A DNA stretch of 64,000 nucleotides from positions 65,020,001-65,084,000 of the forward strand of contig JAMJFZ010000199.1 in the NCBI GenBank assembly GCA_026225945.1. The letters are read 5' to 3'. Both the position numbers and the translations under genes were made by a program. Below the pieces are notes generated by a model, which was not told where the DNA came from, did not search any database, and saw nothing but the letters and a program-made list of their open reading frames with translations. Each line of letters starts with the position of its first letter. The first letter of the stretch is position 1. The DNA comes from Cricetomys ansorgei. Its lineage: Eukaryota > Chordata > Mammalia > Rodentia > Nesomyidae. Positions 32,470 to 43,009 of this stretch are shown here, one piece after another.

Positions 32470-33082
32470 TGAAGCCTCTCTTTGCAATAGACAGAGACCA
32501 TTACAGAAAAGTACAACCGGTGAACATGTAGAGAATGGTTGATTATGGGGTCCCTATCCCCAGTAGAGTCATCTACAATATTGCACCCAAAGCTCAGTAC
32601 CCATCAAGAAAGAGGGAGTGGAAAAATTGTAAGAGCCAGAGGACCAGGGAATCTAATGAGATTGTGTCTCCTAGAAATGATAAGGAAGCTTCACTCAGCA
32701 ATACGGTTTCCTAAACAATCCAGAAGAAGTACAACAACAATAAGCACACTAATATGGAAGGGGTAAATCTCACAGGATCCCACCCCTGGACAAAGAACTA
32801 TAGGCAACGAGGGAAGGAGAAGAACAGCAGAAATCATCTTCTCCATGGACGAGTCCCTTAGTTTCTTTGTTACCTAATACCAAATGATCAGTTCTGAAAC
32901 TGCATGCATATAAGCAATGCCAAATGGACTCAGCATATTGAATTTATATATAGGCATAAATATGAATGTGTATAACGATAACAAAGATTTATTATTTATA
33001 ATAAATTTAATTTATATTTATAATATTCTATTATAATTAATTTATAATAAATTTATAATAAATTATTAATAAATATTATTTA
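32470..33082 (+). mobile_element. LINE-1 3' UTR, sense
   Basis: agagaccattacagaaaagt, agggagtggaaaaattgtaa, gagattgtgtctcctagaaa, caaagaactataggcaacg, aatgatcagttctgaaactg and gactcagcatattgaattta are all in order. The end has become an AT-rich TTATAAT tract (32985-33085) in place of a normal tail. Confidence 0.87.
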
Positions 33083-33118
33083 TAATCCCAACATTCTGCC
33101 TTCAGAATGTTGGGATTA
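33083..33118. repeat. Perfect 16-base inverted repeat at a B1 edge
   Basis: TAATCCCAACATTCTG (33083-33098) and CAGAATGTTGGGATTA (33103-33118) are exact complements with a 4-base loop (cctt). The right arm is part of an antisense B1; the left arm is its inverted copy. Confidence 0.95.
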
Positions 33119-33170
33119 AAAACATGTGCCACCACACCCAGAATGAGTTACCTTTTTTTTTTTTTTTTAA
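33103..33170 (-). mobile_element. B1 SINE 5' fragment, antisense
   Basis: gaatgttgggattaaaaaca, tgtgccaccacacccag is the antisense of the first ~40 bases of B1. A T run follows. The rest of the SINE is absent. Confidence 0.7.
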
Positions 33171-33404
33171 AATTATCTGGAAAAGTATCTAAGAAAACTG
33201 ATGAAACAATTGGAGTCAATAAATCTTGTACCATGAAAGTTACAAGAACTATCTCAGAATGCAGGGTGGCTGAGGGAATTTCTGAATATTTGAGCATCTC
33301 TTTGCTTCTAGAACTGAAGGTACTTGAAAAGTAAGTTAAACAGAAAATCTCTCTGGAGTGACATGAGACAAAACTCAGATTGTTGTGATTCAACCATGCT
33401 TCCT

Positions 33405-33555
33405 TCCAAACACTGGCTGTTGCCCTCTCTGACCTTACTGGGCCTTTAACACTTTGAGTCTTGTTTTTCCTAAAACTGAAGTAAAAATAACAAAACTCAT
33501 TAAGGTTATTGTGGAAATTAGCATGAACCAGAGGATTTGTAAGTTATTGCCATAG
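33405..33555 (+). mobile_element. MIR SINE
   Basis: ccctctctgaccttactggg, cctttaacactttgagtct, taaaactgaagtaaaaataa and tattgtggaaattagcatga follow sense MIR through its core and 3' part. Confidence 0.65.
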
Positions 33556-34169
33556 AGACATAATTGTGAGTAATTAAATGAGCATGTTCTCAGATGTCTT
33601 TGAAGTTCTAAATAGTTATCTTTCCATTAAACTCATATCAGTATTAGTCAAAATCTGTAACAGATATTTGCCTTCAAATCCTATCACTGAATGATTTGTT
33701 GTACTTTTATCAAAAGGAAATAACAAAATCTTTCCTAGTCTTACTCTGAATGTGAAACTTTCACTCTTTTCCATAGGAAATGGGATCTGGCTTACCAAAG
33801 GCATTCAGATTTCAGCCTTGCCTAGCTTCTGTATTCAGAGAAAAGGTCTAAGCAGGTCAGACAAGCCAGTATGGATACCATCAGAGTAAACATATGCTCC
33901 CTTTTTCTTGCAAATCCCACAGCTGACTCCTGTGAAAATCCTGAGAGACTAAGCTCTTCTCTCACGTGTCCCTTGTCCTCATGCTATGACCAACCTTGCA
34001 TCAAGATGAAATACACTCTATACCTAAATACATTTCAAACCCATCCTTATCACCCAATTCCACTAGATACATGTATGAATAAATATATCACTCACATGGT
34101 TTCCCTTCATCCACTGGTACTCACCCTCCCAACTCATTTTTATGAAGTAACCCCGGCAGACTCTTAAAA
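33556..34169. other. Unassigned DNA
   Basis: No gene recognised; the 98-codon plus-strand frame at 33871-34167 runs into L2 sequence and shows no protein resemblance. Confidence 0.4.
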
Positions 34170-34735
34170 ACTCATGGTCTCATCACTCATCTTTCTCAAC
34201 ACAAGTCAGGGAGGACTTTTAATGGGTTCTCATTTAAGACAGAGGACCAAATTTGTTAGCAGTCAGTCAAAAGACCTCTCGGGACTATGTGATCTTGCCC
34301 TGGTTTGTACCTCAACCTCAATTCAAGTTACTCAATTCTACTCTACTGACATTCCTGACAGCTCTTTAACATTCTAGCTCATTCTCTCTCAAGATCTTTA
34401 CACAAGCTGTTTCCTTGAACCATCTTTCCCTACACTTTAATGTCCAATTCCATTCTTATCTTTCTGGCTCAGTTGAAATGACACCTCACATAGTGGTCTT
34501 CCCTGATACCCAGTAGATCTCCTCTGCTCCCTTCCTATTTTCTCTTAGTACTTACCCTGGTTTCTTTTTATAAATATACTTGTGTTTTATCTTATTTAAC
34601 ACTGAACTAACTCATTAGATAGAAGAACAGAAGTGATGTCTTATGCCCGACCCCAGAAATATTCACTAATATGTTTGTAAATATAAGCATGTATGCATAC
34701 ACATATGAATGAATGAATGATAGTTTAGCAAAAAC
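34170..34735 (+). mobile_element. L2 LINE 3' region
   Basis: aagatctttacacaagctg, tttccttgaacc, tctggctcagttgaaatgac, acctcacatagtggtcttcc, ctgatacccagtagatctcc, tagatagaagaacagaagtg and tgaatgaatgaatga reproduce the L2 3' region in sense order over more than 500 bases. Confidence 0.85.
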
Positions 34736-35890
34736 TTAAACTATCTCCAGAACCCCACCATATAGTCTTTACTGGAGCCTCACTTGTGAAAGTAGGAGTC
34801 CAGCCTGAAGTCAGATTCCCATCACTAGAAAAAACAAATGAGATGCTCTTGACTCCAAAGCAGTTGTAGGATGCTGGATTCAGTTACTTATGAAGTCCCC
34901 TGTGTCTCTCACATTCAATTCCTATAATAAGAGGGCCCATACTCTGGGAAATATTAGTTTGCCATTGGATATAATAGAGGCCCAGACTCAACAGTGTAAA
35001 CAGTGTCCAAAGCAACACTGAGGTCTGTTTCTAGCTTTTCTCCTTCTAGGTCTGGGTTTGAGCATTCCAAGCTCTAAGACTCAAGCACTGTTTGCTTCTC
35101 TTGTCCTCTATCCTTTGAGCACAGCCCAAGTCTGAATGGACATCTCACTGTGTGGATATAGTACTCCAGCCAGTAGGACTGATGGGTGGGTAATAGGAAT
35201 GTCCTGTGCCTTTAAAGAGAGAAGTGGAAAGAAGAGACAGCTTTCCCTTGACTACAGCTGGCTGAAAGGGCCTTGGAGAAGCACATTTTATTATGGGTTA
35301 CTATGGGCTTAATTAATTATTCAGAGATTCTACTACTTTGGAAAACCAGGACAATAAAGTCCATTTCCCAAATCAGAGACTGTGTCAGAATCTTAAGTAA
35401 AGATGTGTGTCAGACAGTCCTGATATCATGAGAAATATGCTAAGTAAAGAGGAATTAGGCTTGCAGTCTCCTTGCATAATCACAGGATTTACAAAACTTG
35501 GAACATCTAATAGAAGTGGGTTGCAAGAAAGCCCAAGTTATATAATTGCATTCCCTCTATGCAGAAAACCGTTTTCTCTTTTTTGATTTAATTTACTTAT
35601 ATGTAGAGTGACTGTTCACTAATCAATTATGTTTACTACATGTGTAAGCACTGTAACAAACTCTATATGAGAGCCCTTTCCCTTAAGCACAGTTCAATCA
35701 AGAGGCAAACAGCAAACGTAGTAAGTAGTTCATGAAGGGGTCGCTGGGAGTCAAAGGAAGGAAGTCCCATTTCACTTTCTCTGAAAGCTTGTGGTTCATA
35801 CAGGGGCTTCTGCAGGCACACCCTAAGCTGTGTTTCCAAGGGTAAATAACAAAAGTAGTGTCTGGCAATAGATGTGAGTATCTCTGAGTG
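34736..35890. other. Unassigned DNA, 1.15 kb
   Basis: No repeat family or exon recognised. Confidence 0.4.
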
Positions 35891-35891
35891 A

Positions 35892-35988
35892 TGATAAGAA
35901 AGGAAAAGGAAGGAAGGAGAGAGGGAGGGTGGCAAGAAGAAGGGAAGGAGGGAGGAAGAGAGGGAGGGAAGGAAAGGGGAAGAAAGCA
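35892..35988. repeat. (GGAA/GGGA)n purine tract
   Basis: Nearly 100 bases of almost pure purine on the plus strand (aaggaaggaaggagagagg and similar). Confidence 0.93.
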
Positions 35989-36234
35989 TGGGTGGGAGGA
36001 ATCAGGAAAAGAGAATATACTTCACAAAGAAATATTTACCAGAGGCATTCAGACTGCTAGTTTGTAACAATGAGAAATGATCTTTGGCTCTAAATATACA
36101 CCAGAATGACTCATTTTCATGACTGAAATGGTGGTGATGTTTTGTGGAACAAACAGGCAGCACTTCTCTTTACCTAGCCCTTTTTGTGCATACACCATTG
36201 ATCCGGGTGTCTTGTCCATCCTGGGCTGATTTGC

Positions 36235-36355
36235 ATGCCCATATCTATCTATGGTAAACTCCAAAGGGCAGAGGTTAGTTCTGTTTCTCTTTCTGAACTC
36301 AGACTCTGGAAGTGCCTGACATAATAGCAGGCTCAATAATTGCCTGCATAACTAA
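36235..36355 (+). mobile_element. L2 LINE 3' tip
   Basis: tatggtaaactccaaaggg, cagaggttagttctgtttct and gtgcctgacataatagcagg, ctcaataattgcctg match the L2 terminus. Confidence 0.7.
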
Positions 36356-36589
36356 ACAGGTTCAGTGAAGAGCAGCAGGACTTCTAGGAAGCAAAACCAA
36401 ACATCCAAAAAGACTGAAGAAGGAAGGGGTAATTCATCACTGGGGAAGGACAGTGTACATGCCACAGATGAGAAAGTTGATCCTCCAATGCCACAGTGTC
36501 CTCTGATCCTCAGGTCAGGTACCATGTGTGACAGCCCAAGCCTTCCTTTATGGTGCCCACTGTCAATGGCAACTGAGCAGTATGGTGAG

Positions 36590-36690
36590 TGCCCGGTGAC
36601 TCAGAGTGCCGCTCACTTCCTGGGCACAGATGCTGGTCTTGTTCCTTCCCAACTATGTGACTTTGGATAAGCCATTCAAACTCTCAAAAA
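36590..36690 (+). mobile_element. MIR SINE fragment
   Basis: ttccttcccaactatgtgac, tttggataagccattcaaac, tctc is sense MIR core (…actagctgtgtgaccttgggcaagtcacttaacctctc…). Confidence 0.6.
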
Positions 36691-38214
36691 GGCAGGTATG
36701 TTTTATTTTTTATGTTTTGAAAATGGAAATGAAACATTTTTTCATAGGAATGCTCAAAGATCTAAATAAAAAGAACCAAGTTTAAAAGGTGGGTAGAAGA
36801 AAGGGAAGAAGGAGGAGCAGGGTGAGAGAGGAGAGAGCAGTGAGCAGTTCAGGTATGTTTATCCAGCTCCATCATCAGGAAATAGGAGGGACACGTTCTG
36901 GATTGTGGAAGAAACCTAGAAAGATGAATAGAATGGTTGTGAATGTTTTTTATTTTAATGGAGGTTGAAAGAATGAATGTTGAAGATGTGACCAGAGTTG
37001 AAGACAAGAACCAGAACCCACAGAGCCTATAGGCTGTGCTAAGAAGTTTGGGCATTTCCCTGAGGGTCTCTCAGGTTCCTGCAGGAATTATTTGCTCTTC
37101 TGGAGCACTGTGGCATAGAGGAATCACGCTGGCATCCCAGAGATCTGCTGTACCAATCAAATGAATGGTGCAGACCTCTGCCAATGGGAGGAGAGGAACC
37201 ACAGAAGAAAAATAAGTTTTGCCCTTTTGGTTTTCAATCAAGTTATTTGGTGTTCTGAAGTTTTAGTTTCCTAGGGTGCCCTGCCTCCAACACTACCTTC
37301 TTGGGACTTCCACCCTCAAACATGCATACCTAATTTATATTGAGAAATTGGACCTCATCTTTCAGCCATCTTTTTGACCTTGAAAGGACCCTTCAAGGGC
37401 AGTTAGTCCTTGGACATATTTGGAAATAGAAGATCTCTTACAGCATACCTGCTCCATACATAATCACACAGAAGGATCAGAAACAGATGGCAACTGGCAC
37501 AGTACTGGGCAGCTTATAAGCATTATAGCTAAACTGTTGACTATCCCGCTGGTAATGCCACAAACACTGCTGTTTCTTCTACTGGTCTGGGAGCTTTCCC
37601 GATGTGATATATGGTATGATTTTCCAACACTTGGGAATCTGTACTAATCCTATTCACACGCAGAAGCATCAGTGTGCCCGACATCATATAGGAACTCTGA
37701 AGTAGTCACACTGTGCTATATATCACACAAAGCACATTCAGGGGCCTGAGTCCTTCCTTTACCTCTATTACTTTGTTTCATCCTCTTCATCATCACTTCT
37801 ATTCTAACAGATTAAGAGAATGTGTCTCCAAGATGCAAACGATTGCTTATAAATAATACTCTGAGGGCTCAGGTATATTACACAAGCTCCACAAAGCAGT
37901 TATTACTTGAATTGCTTTCCTGGTACGCTACCAGATACCCGATCAGTCTGACAGCAGACTCATCTTCGTCTTCCTCCAAATAACTGCTCACCCATGCAAA
38001 GCCTACCTCCGATCACGTATTGAACTACTAGGCCAATTTATCTTTATTGTTCTGATTTAGGAAGCTTCTTATTTTCACATTATTTGCAACTATGTATTTT
38101 AACAATATAATTTTCTTTCCTATTTTGTGATGATATGACAAAATCTAAGGTCATTTAACTCAATAGATATTTAATTGAATCGTAACTATACAAAACAGCA
38201 TCCTTGAAGAGGAC
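36691..38214. other. Unassigned DNA, 1.5 kb
   Basis: Contains a purine-rich patch (36788-36840). 37640-38050 shows no repeat that I can name; a faint L2 resemblance near 37960-38000 is too weak to call. Confidence 0.4.
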
Positions 38215-38505
38215 TGTATTACTCACTCTCTTGTTGCTATGAAGAAATACCTAACCAGAAGCATTTTAAGGAAGCAAGGGTTTGGCAGACCTTATAGATT
38301 GAAGATGTATTCCATTGTGGCGGGGAAGGCACGATGGCAGGAGATGAAGGAGCTGATCACATTGGTTCCACAGTTAAAAAGCTGACACTTCCTCCAAGCT
38401 GTTGCCTCCTAAAGATTCCACCACATTCCCAACACCACCACCCACTGGAGACCAAGTTTTTAAACAATGAGGCAATGTAGGACATTGCACACTCAACCCC
38501 AGCAG
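38215..38505 (-). mobile_element. MaLR LTR, antisense
   Basis: cttgttgctatgaagaaata, cctaaccagaagcatttta, tccattgtggcggggaagg, cacgatggcaggag, gacacttcctccaagctgt and ggagaccaagtttttaaa are in antisense LTR order. Confidence 0.85.
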
Positions 38506-38647
38506 AGATGTCGGAAAATGTAAAGCTCAGTGGAACAGAATTGTTCAAAGGAGTTAACTTTTACTACATAACATAAAGATTAGATAGAAGGCTTGGAAAG
38601 AAAAAGTAGGAGTTAATGACATTTAAGGAAGGCTCATTTTGTGTCAG

Positions 38648-38649
<2 letters not shown>

Positions 38650-38688
<39 letters not shown>
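38650..38688. repeat. (TG)n microsatellite
   Basis: About 19 pure TG units, at the tail side of an antisense B4 element. Confidence 0.98.
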
Positions 38689-38689
<1 letters not shown>

Positions 38690-38985
38690 TCAGATGCCAG
38701 AGAACAACTTGTGAGTCATTCCTCAGGCACTGTTTTACACTTTTTTTTTAAATAAATAAATAAATAAAAGGTCTCTTACTAGAATGGAACTTGTCAAGTA
38801 GGCTAAACTAGGTAGCCAGTGAACCTGTCTCCAGAATTCACCAGTCTCCATTTCCCTAGCTCTGAAATTAAAGACAGGCACCACCACACCTGACTTTTAA
38901 AAAGTATGTTCTGGGATTAGAATTCAAGTCCTTTTGCTTGCAAATGAAGTGCTTTAGCCACTGAGTTATTTCCCCAGCTCTGTAC
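38690..38985 (-). mobile_element. B4-type SINE, antisense
   Basis: tcagatgccagagaacaact, gtctcttactagaatggaac, attaaagacaggcaccacc, acacctgacttttaaaaag and gctttagccactgagttatt, tccccagctct are the antisense B4 from tail to head. An AAATAAATA tract (38749-38768) lies within. Confidence 0.88.
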
Positions 38986-39121
38986 CAGATGCCTGCCACT
39001 CACATGTTCTTGCTTACACACCTCATAGAAGCAGCTCTTGATACAAAACAAAAAGCATTAATGGATAGCACTTGGGGATACTGCCTCTATTGTTTCTTTT
39101 TTTTAATTTTTTTTTTTTTGG

Positions 39122-39275
39122 GGGGGGCGTTGAGACAGGGTTTCTCTGTTGTATCTCTGACTTCCCTGGAACTCACTCTGCAGACCAGGCTGGCCTCAAA
39201 CTCACAGAGATCTACCTGTCTCTGCCTCCCGAGTTCTGGGATTAAAGACATGCACCATCACCACCCAGCTTTCCT
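39122..39275 (-). mobile_element. B1 SINE, antisense
   Basis: gttgagacagggtttctctg, ttgtatctctgacttccctg, gaactcactctgcagacc and gggattaaagacatgcac are the full body, with T and G runs (39105-39127) upstream. One of the least diverged B1 copies here. Confidence 0.96.
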
Positions 39276-39727
39276 CCTCTATTCTTATCTCTAAACCTTG
39301 ACCGTAGCCATTTTACCATACTATCCTCAAAGAAGTAGCCAGGGATAGAAACATAGTTCTGATTGAAAAGTTCTGTCTCCTTTAAACATTTCTCTCTTCA
39401 GTGTCTGAACCTTTGATATGCAATGTGCAAATTGGAAGGGATTTCAGGATTATCTGGTTCAAGGAAGGCAAATAGATATTTATCTCATAGCTGGGGGTGG
39501 GGGAGTCGGGGAGGGTGGGGTCTAACTAACAACCAGTTAATTTATGAGACTAGAAATCCAGGTCCCAGGCAGGCAGTGCTCTTGTGTGCTGTTGAAACTC
39601 TTAAATTACTTTAGGCACGTTGATCTGCCTCCACACAGCTCTGGGTGCAGTGGAGTTGCAGGCATAGTATGACTTTCTTTACGCCTGAGTGGCCAGATTG
39701 ATAATGTGAGAAGAGTGGTCCAAATCT
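39276..39727. other. Unassigned DNA with a G-rich cluster
   Basis: No repeat family recognised. Five G runs at 39493-39520 could form a G-quadruplex. Confidence 0.5.
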
Positions 39728-39840
39728 ACCAGTGATGGCAAATACCCATAAACCCAACAACTTGAGAGGCCTAGGTTGGAGAATCATTAGTTTTTAGTCA
39801 GCCTGGGCTACATAATAACTCCATTATGATGGTAACCCCA
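39728..39840 (+). mobile_element. Old B1-like SINE
   Basis: gtgatggcaaatacccataa, cccaacaacttgagaggc, ctaggttggagaatcatta and gtcagcctgggctacataat are an archaic B1 form without the younger 3' features. Confidence 0.65.
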
Positions 39841-39894
39841 TTAGGCAGGTCAGGCCAAAAGACAAGAGGGAATTTGACATCAACTGTGCACTGT

Positions 39895-40080
39895 ACTGGT
39901 TATTTGGAGGGGAAGTGAATATATTTAATCTTCACAACTACGTTGTATGGCAGGTGTTCAAACAGGCTTAGAAAGGTAATTAATATTATCATCTAATATA
40001 TGGGGTAAATTCACAGAGCTGAAAATAGATTCCTGATCTTTTATTTCTAATAGACTGATTTTCTAGTGGCTTAGTCATTA
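39895..40080 (-). mobile_element. MIR SINE, antisense
   Basis: tttaatcttcacaactacgt, tgtatggcaggtgttcaaac, aggcttagaaaggtaattaa and aattcacagagctgaaaat are in antisense MIR order. Confidence 0.6.
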
Positions 40081-40344
40081 TCAGAAAGGGTTATTTTGCC
40101 CTGTACAATACATTTAGAAATGTTTGAAGCAGTTTGTTTTGTTGATGTTGTTGCTGTCACACTGATATTTAGAAGGTAGAAGCCAAGGATGCTTTTAAAC
40201 ATCTTCAGTGCACAGAATAACTCCCACAGAGAACCATCCCACGTGCCAACCGCACCGATGGAGAAGCCTGGGTGTCCGTTGCTGATGTCAGAAACAGTGC
40301 ATTTTAAAGCAAATGTGTTTTATTTACAATTGACTTTTTATTCC

Positions 40345-40485
40345 TCTTCAAGCATTTATTTAGGACCAACCTCTGCTATTGTTTAGGCTCTGAGGATACA
40401 GAATGGCACAGGTCTCAAAATCCTGCCACCTCAGAATTTACATTCTAACATGAATACCATCGATAAATATGTCAGGCAGTAAGAG
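40345..40485 (-). mobile_element. L2 LINE 3' end, antisense
   Basis: tcaagcatttatttagga, tgtttaggctctgaggatac, agaatggcacaggtc, cctgccacctcagaatttac, attct is antisense L2. Confidence 0.72.
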
Positions 40486-40740
40486 GACAACATACACAAA
40501 TATACAAAGCCATTAAACTTGATAGGTTTATCTAATAGTAGAGAATGAATGAAGGAGCAAAAGCATTCCCCTAAAGCTTTGACAGTTGAATAGGGAAGGT
40601 GGGACTGGGGGAGATGGGGTTAAGCAGGAGCATGCCTGTTACACAAGCCTGAGGAAGAATTCTCAGCATCAGTATAAAATCTGAGCATGGTCCACATATA
40701 TAATCTCAGCTCTATAATCTCAGAGATGAGGAATGAAGGT

Positions 40741-40741
<1 letters not shown>

Positions 40742-40785
<44 letters not shown>
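40742..40785. repeat. (TG)n microsatellite inside a B4 SINE
   Basis: About 22 pure TG units. Confidence 0.98.
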
Positions 40786-40789
<4 letters not shown>

Positions 40790-40887
40790 ACACGTGGATC
40801 CCAGGAATTCATTAGCCAATGAGCCCTGCCTAACTGATGAGCTTCAGGTTGAATGACAGAGCTTGTCTTGAAAAGAAAAGTTTTCCT

Positions 40888-41095
40888 GCTGGGCTGTGGT
40901 GGTATTTGTCTTAACCCCAGCACTCAGGAGACAGAAGCAGGTGGATCTCTTTGAATTCAAGGCCAGCCTGGTCTACAGAGTGAGTTCCAGGACAGCCAGA
41001 GTTACAACAGAGAAACCCTGTCTCGAAAAACAAAAACAGAAACATATACAAAAACAAAAAAAACAAAAAACAAAAAAAGGAGGAAAAGGAGAAGA
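40888..41095 (+). mobile_element. B1 SINE nested in B4, with target-site duplication
   Basis: CTGGGCTGTGGTGGTATTTG, ttcaaggccagcctggtcta, cagagtgagttccaggacag, gttacaacagagaaaccctg, tctcg then an A-rich tail. Flanks AAAAGTTTTCCT (40876-40887) and AAAAATTTTCCT (41096-41107) match at 11 of 12 bases, marking a B1 insertion into the B4 element. Confidence 0.95.
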
Positions 41096-41334
41096 AAAAA
41101 TTTTCCTCACCATCTGACATCAGTATCTGGCCTCTAGGTGTATGCACATTAATGTGCACATTCTACTTGCATTTATGTGGAAACACTTGTATGAACACCT
41201 ACACACAAAAATGAAAGAGAAAAATGAATGTGATCGAATTGGATTGGCCCCTGGATAAGAGAATCTAATGAATGTGGGTTTCCTAGAATGCAATCAAGAA
41301 AGTGTCTCAAAACGTGGGGAGAGACCCCTAGGGA

Positions 41335-41650
41335 TGTATTGTGGAAGTTTATTTTTAGTTGTGTTTAAAATAATTGTTTTTGTGTACCTTTGGAAAAGGG
41401 GATGCATAGGCCTTGACATTTTGTGTTGTCTGCAGGTGATGGGTTTCTGTGGAGGATGCTTGATTGCTTACGATCCACACCTGAGGAGTTCTGAGTCACT
41501 AAAACACCTGAACTCAGATGCTCTGGGAGCCACCGTCCTGGCATTGGCCAGGATGGTGGTTCCCTCTGCTGAGGTCTTGTGAGGCTTCCATGTATGAAAA
41601 ATGCCTCCTTGTCCTGTTTGCTAAGTTGCCACATTAGATGTACTACTACA
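41335..41650 (+). repeat. 5' LTR of the provirus
   Basis: TGTATTGTGGAAG start, gtgtttaaaataattg TA-rich early part, ctgaggagttctgagtcact, ending TACTACTACA. 316 bases. The AATAAA present in the solo LTR at 25637 is degraded here (cactaaaac). Confidence 0.87.
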
Positions 41651-41652
41651 AA

Positions 41653-41670
41653 TGGCACACCAACATGGGG
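41653..41670 (+). other. Primer-binding site, lysine-tRNA-like
   Basis: TGGCACACCAACATGGGG, two bases after the LTR end, resembles the complement of the tRNA-Lys(1,2) 3' end used by many class II retroviruses (TGGCGCCCAACGTGGGG) with a few substitutions. Confidence 0.7.
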
Positions 41671-42184
41671 CAAGACATCACGACAGCTAATCCAATGAGA
41701 AGATAAGGAAAAAGAGAAAGAAACTACAGACCTCACAGAGGATAGAGATTAAGGTACTAATTGAAGGCTCCTGAAGGAAGAGGAGAGAGAGAAAGGAAAT
41801 AAGCCTCTATGAAGAGAAAAGGCTGTGAAATTAATAAATAAATGAAGAAATAAGCTCCGAGGTGAGAGCCACAGAACAAGCCTTTAAGAGATAAAGAATT
41901 CATCTGGGAGCAGAAAAAAAGCAAGATTCTTACTGGAGCCAATACTCCCTCCTGCCGTTAGTGGTAGAATACTGTTCCACAAACTGAGTTTGTTGATGGC
42001 TTTTTGTGTGTGGGTAGCTCAAGATCTTGTGTTTGAGGTCTATGAAGAAGGGTGTATATTTCTGCATAGTGGTAGTAAGAAAGAACACTAAACTGTCAGA
42101 ATGTTTCAACTGGAGATTCTTCCCACTGGTCCAGGAACCCCTGCTTTTTTTGAACCAAAAAGTTGCTTAGTTAAACTGACCAGG

Positions 42185-42241
42185 GTTTTTTGTTTTGTTT
42201 TGTTTTGTTTTGCTTTGCTTTGCTTTGCTTTGCTTTGTTTT
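42185..42241. repeat. (TTTTG)n / (CTTTG)n tract in the provirus interior
   Basis: Four TTTTG-type units change to about five CTTTG-type units. Confidence 0.92.
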
Positions 42242-42490
42242 CTGCAAATCTGTCTACAAGTGGTAACTCCACACTATGAAGGAACTCTTACTGCAGACAA
42301 GGTGAGCAGTTGTTTTTCCTGCAAACCAGATTCTATCTTAAAACCTGGAAAATGTTTCCTCAGGGTCAGCACACAGAAGCTGTCTTCCAAAACTGGCTGA
42401 GGTTGTATCTTGTGCTGGCAGCCACACTTGGTACTGTGTCACCCAGCTGGTACTGGTTTTGAAGGAATGAGGGGTCATTGGAGAGCAGCT

Positions 42491-42686
42491 GAGGCTTGGC
42501 ACTGTAAGAGGCCAGGAGAGGCCATTAGTGAAGGTACAGCCAAAGTAGCAGTTGAAGGCCCAGATTAAAGGAGTCATACAGAGAAGTTGAGGCTTGGCAC
42601 CACGAAAAGAGTCCGGGAGAGGCTATTGGTGAAAGTGCAGCCCAGTTGCAGCAAGGGACTCCAGCAGTTTTTGAGATGCCAGTACC
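42491..42686 (+). repeat. Two diverged 98-base tandem units in the provirus interior
   Basis: GAGGCTTGGCAC starts both units (42491 and 42589). They share gagaggc(c/t)attrgtgaa, ggtgcagcc-like and gcagttgaagg / gcagcaaggg segments. A partial third unit precedes 42491 (gaatgaggggtcattgg against taaaggagtcatac). Confidence 0.75.
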
Positions 42687-42996
42687 ATAGGACGACCACC
42701 AAGAACAGCAGCAGCAGTGGAGTGAAGCCAGCTGGAGCCTGGAGGACAAGCTGTGTGTGCTGCAGAGGACAGAGCCAGATCCAAGCCCTTTGGAGGAGCC
42801 CAGAATATTATGAGTGAATCCCAGATAATTGGACATTGATAATGTTTTTCTGCCATCCAAAGACATTGTGAAAGCTTGATAGATGTTTGATATCATTTGG
42901 TCATGTGCACTAGAAGTCTCATAATTGTTCCTCTTGTAAATGATTTGCTGGTGTAGTGTTAAATTATGTTGTAAATATAAAGTAATCATTTTATAC

Positions 42997-43009
42997 AGAA
43001 AAGGAGAAA
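42997..43009 (+). other. Polypurine tract before the 3' LTR
   Basis: AGAAAAGGAGAAA lies immediately 5' of the LTR's first TG, the position and composition required for plus-strand priming. Confidence 0.8.

Larger units (their letters stand above)
40605..41225 (+). mobile_element. B4-type SINE, split by a TG repeat and a B1 SINE
   Basis: Left part 40605-40887 (gactgggggagatggggtta, aaaatctgagcatggtcc, cattagccaatgagccctgc, gatgagcttcaggttgaatg, cagagcttgtcttgaaaag) and right part 41108-41225 (acatcagtatctggcctcta, gtgtatgcacattaatgtgc) are in order. A TG microsatellite interrupts at 40742-40785 and a B1 SINE at 40888-41095. Confidence 0.82.

Noticed and set aside
39000..39290. Open frame with a short hydrophobic start resembling a secreted peptide
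   Set aside because: Most of it is an antisense B1 SINE.
42525..42989. 154-codon minus-strand open frame, the longest in the window
   Set aside because: It lies antisense inside the provirus interior, spans the 98-base tandem units, and has no retroviral motif.
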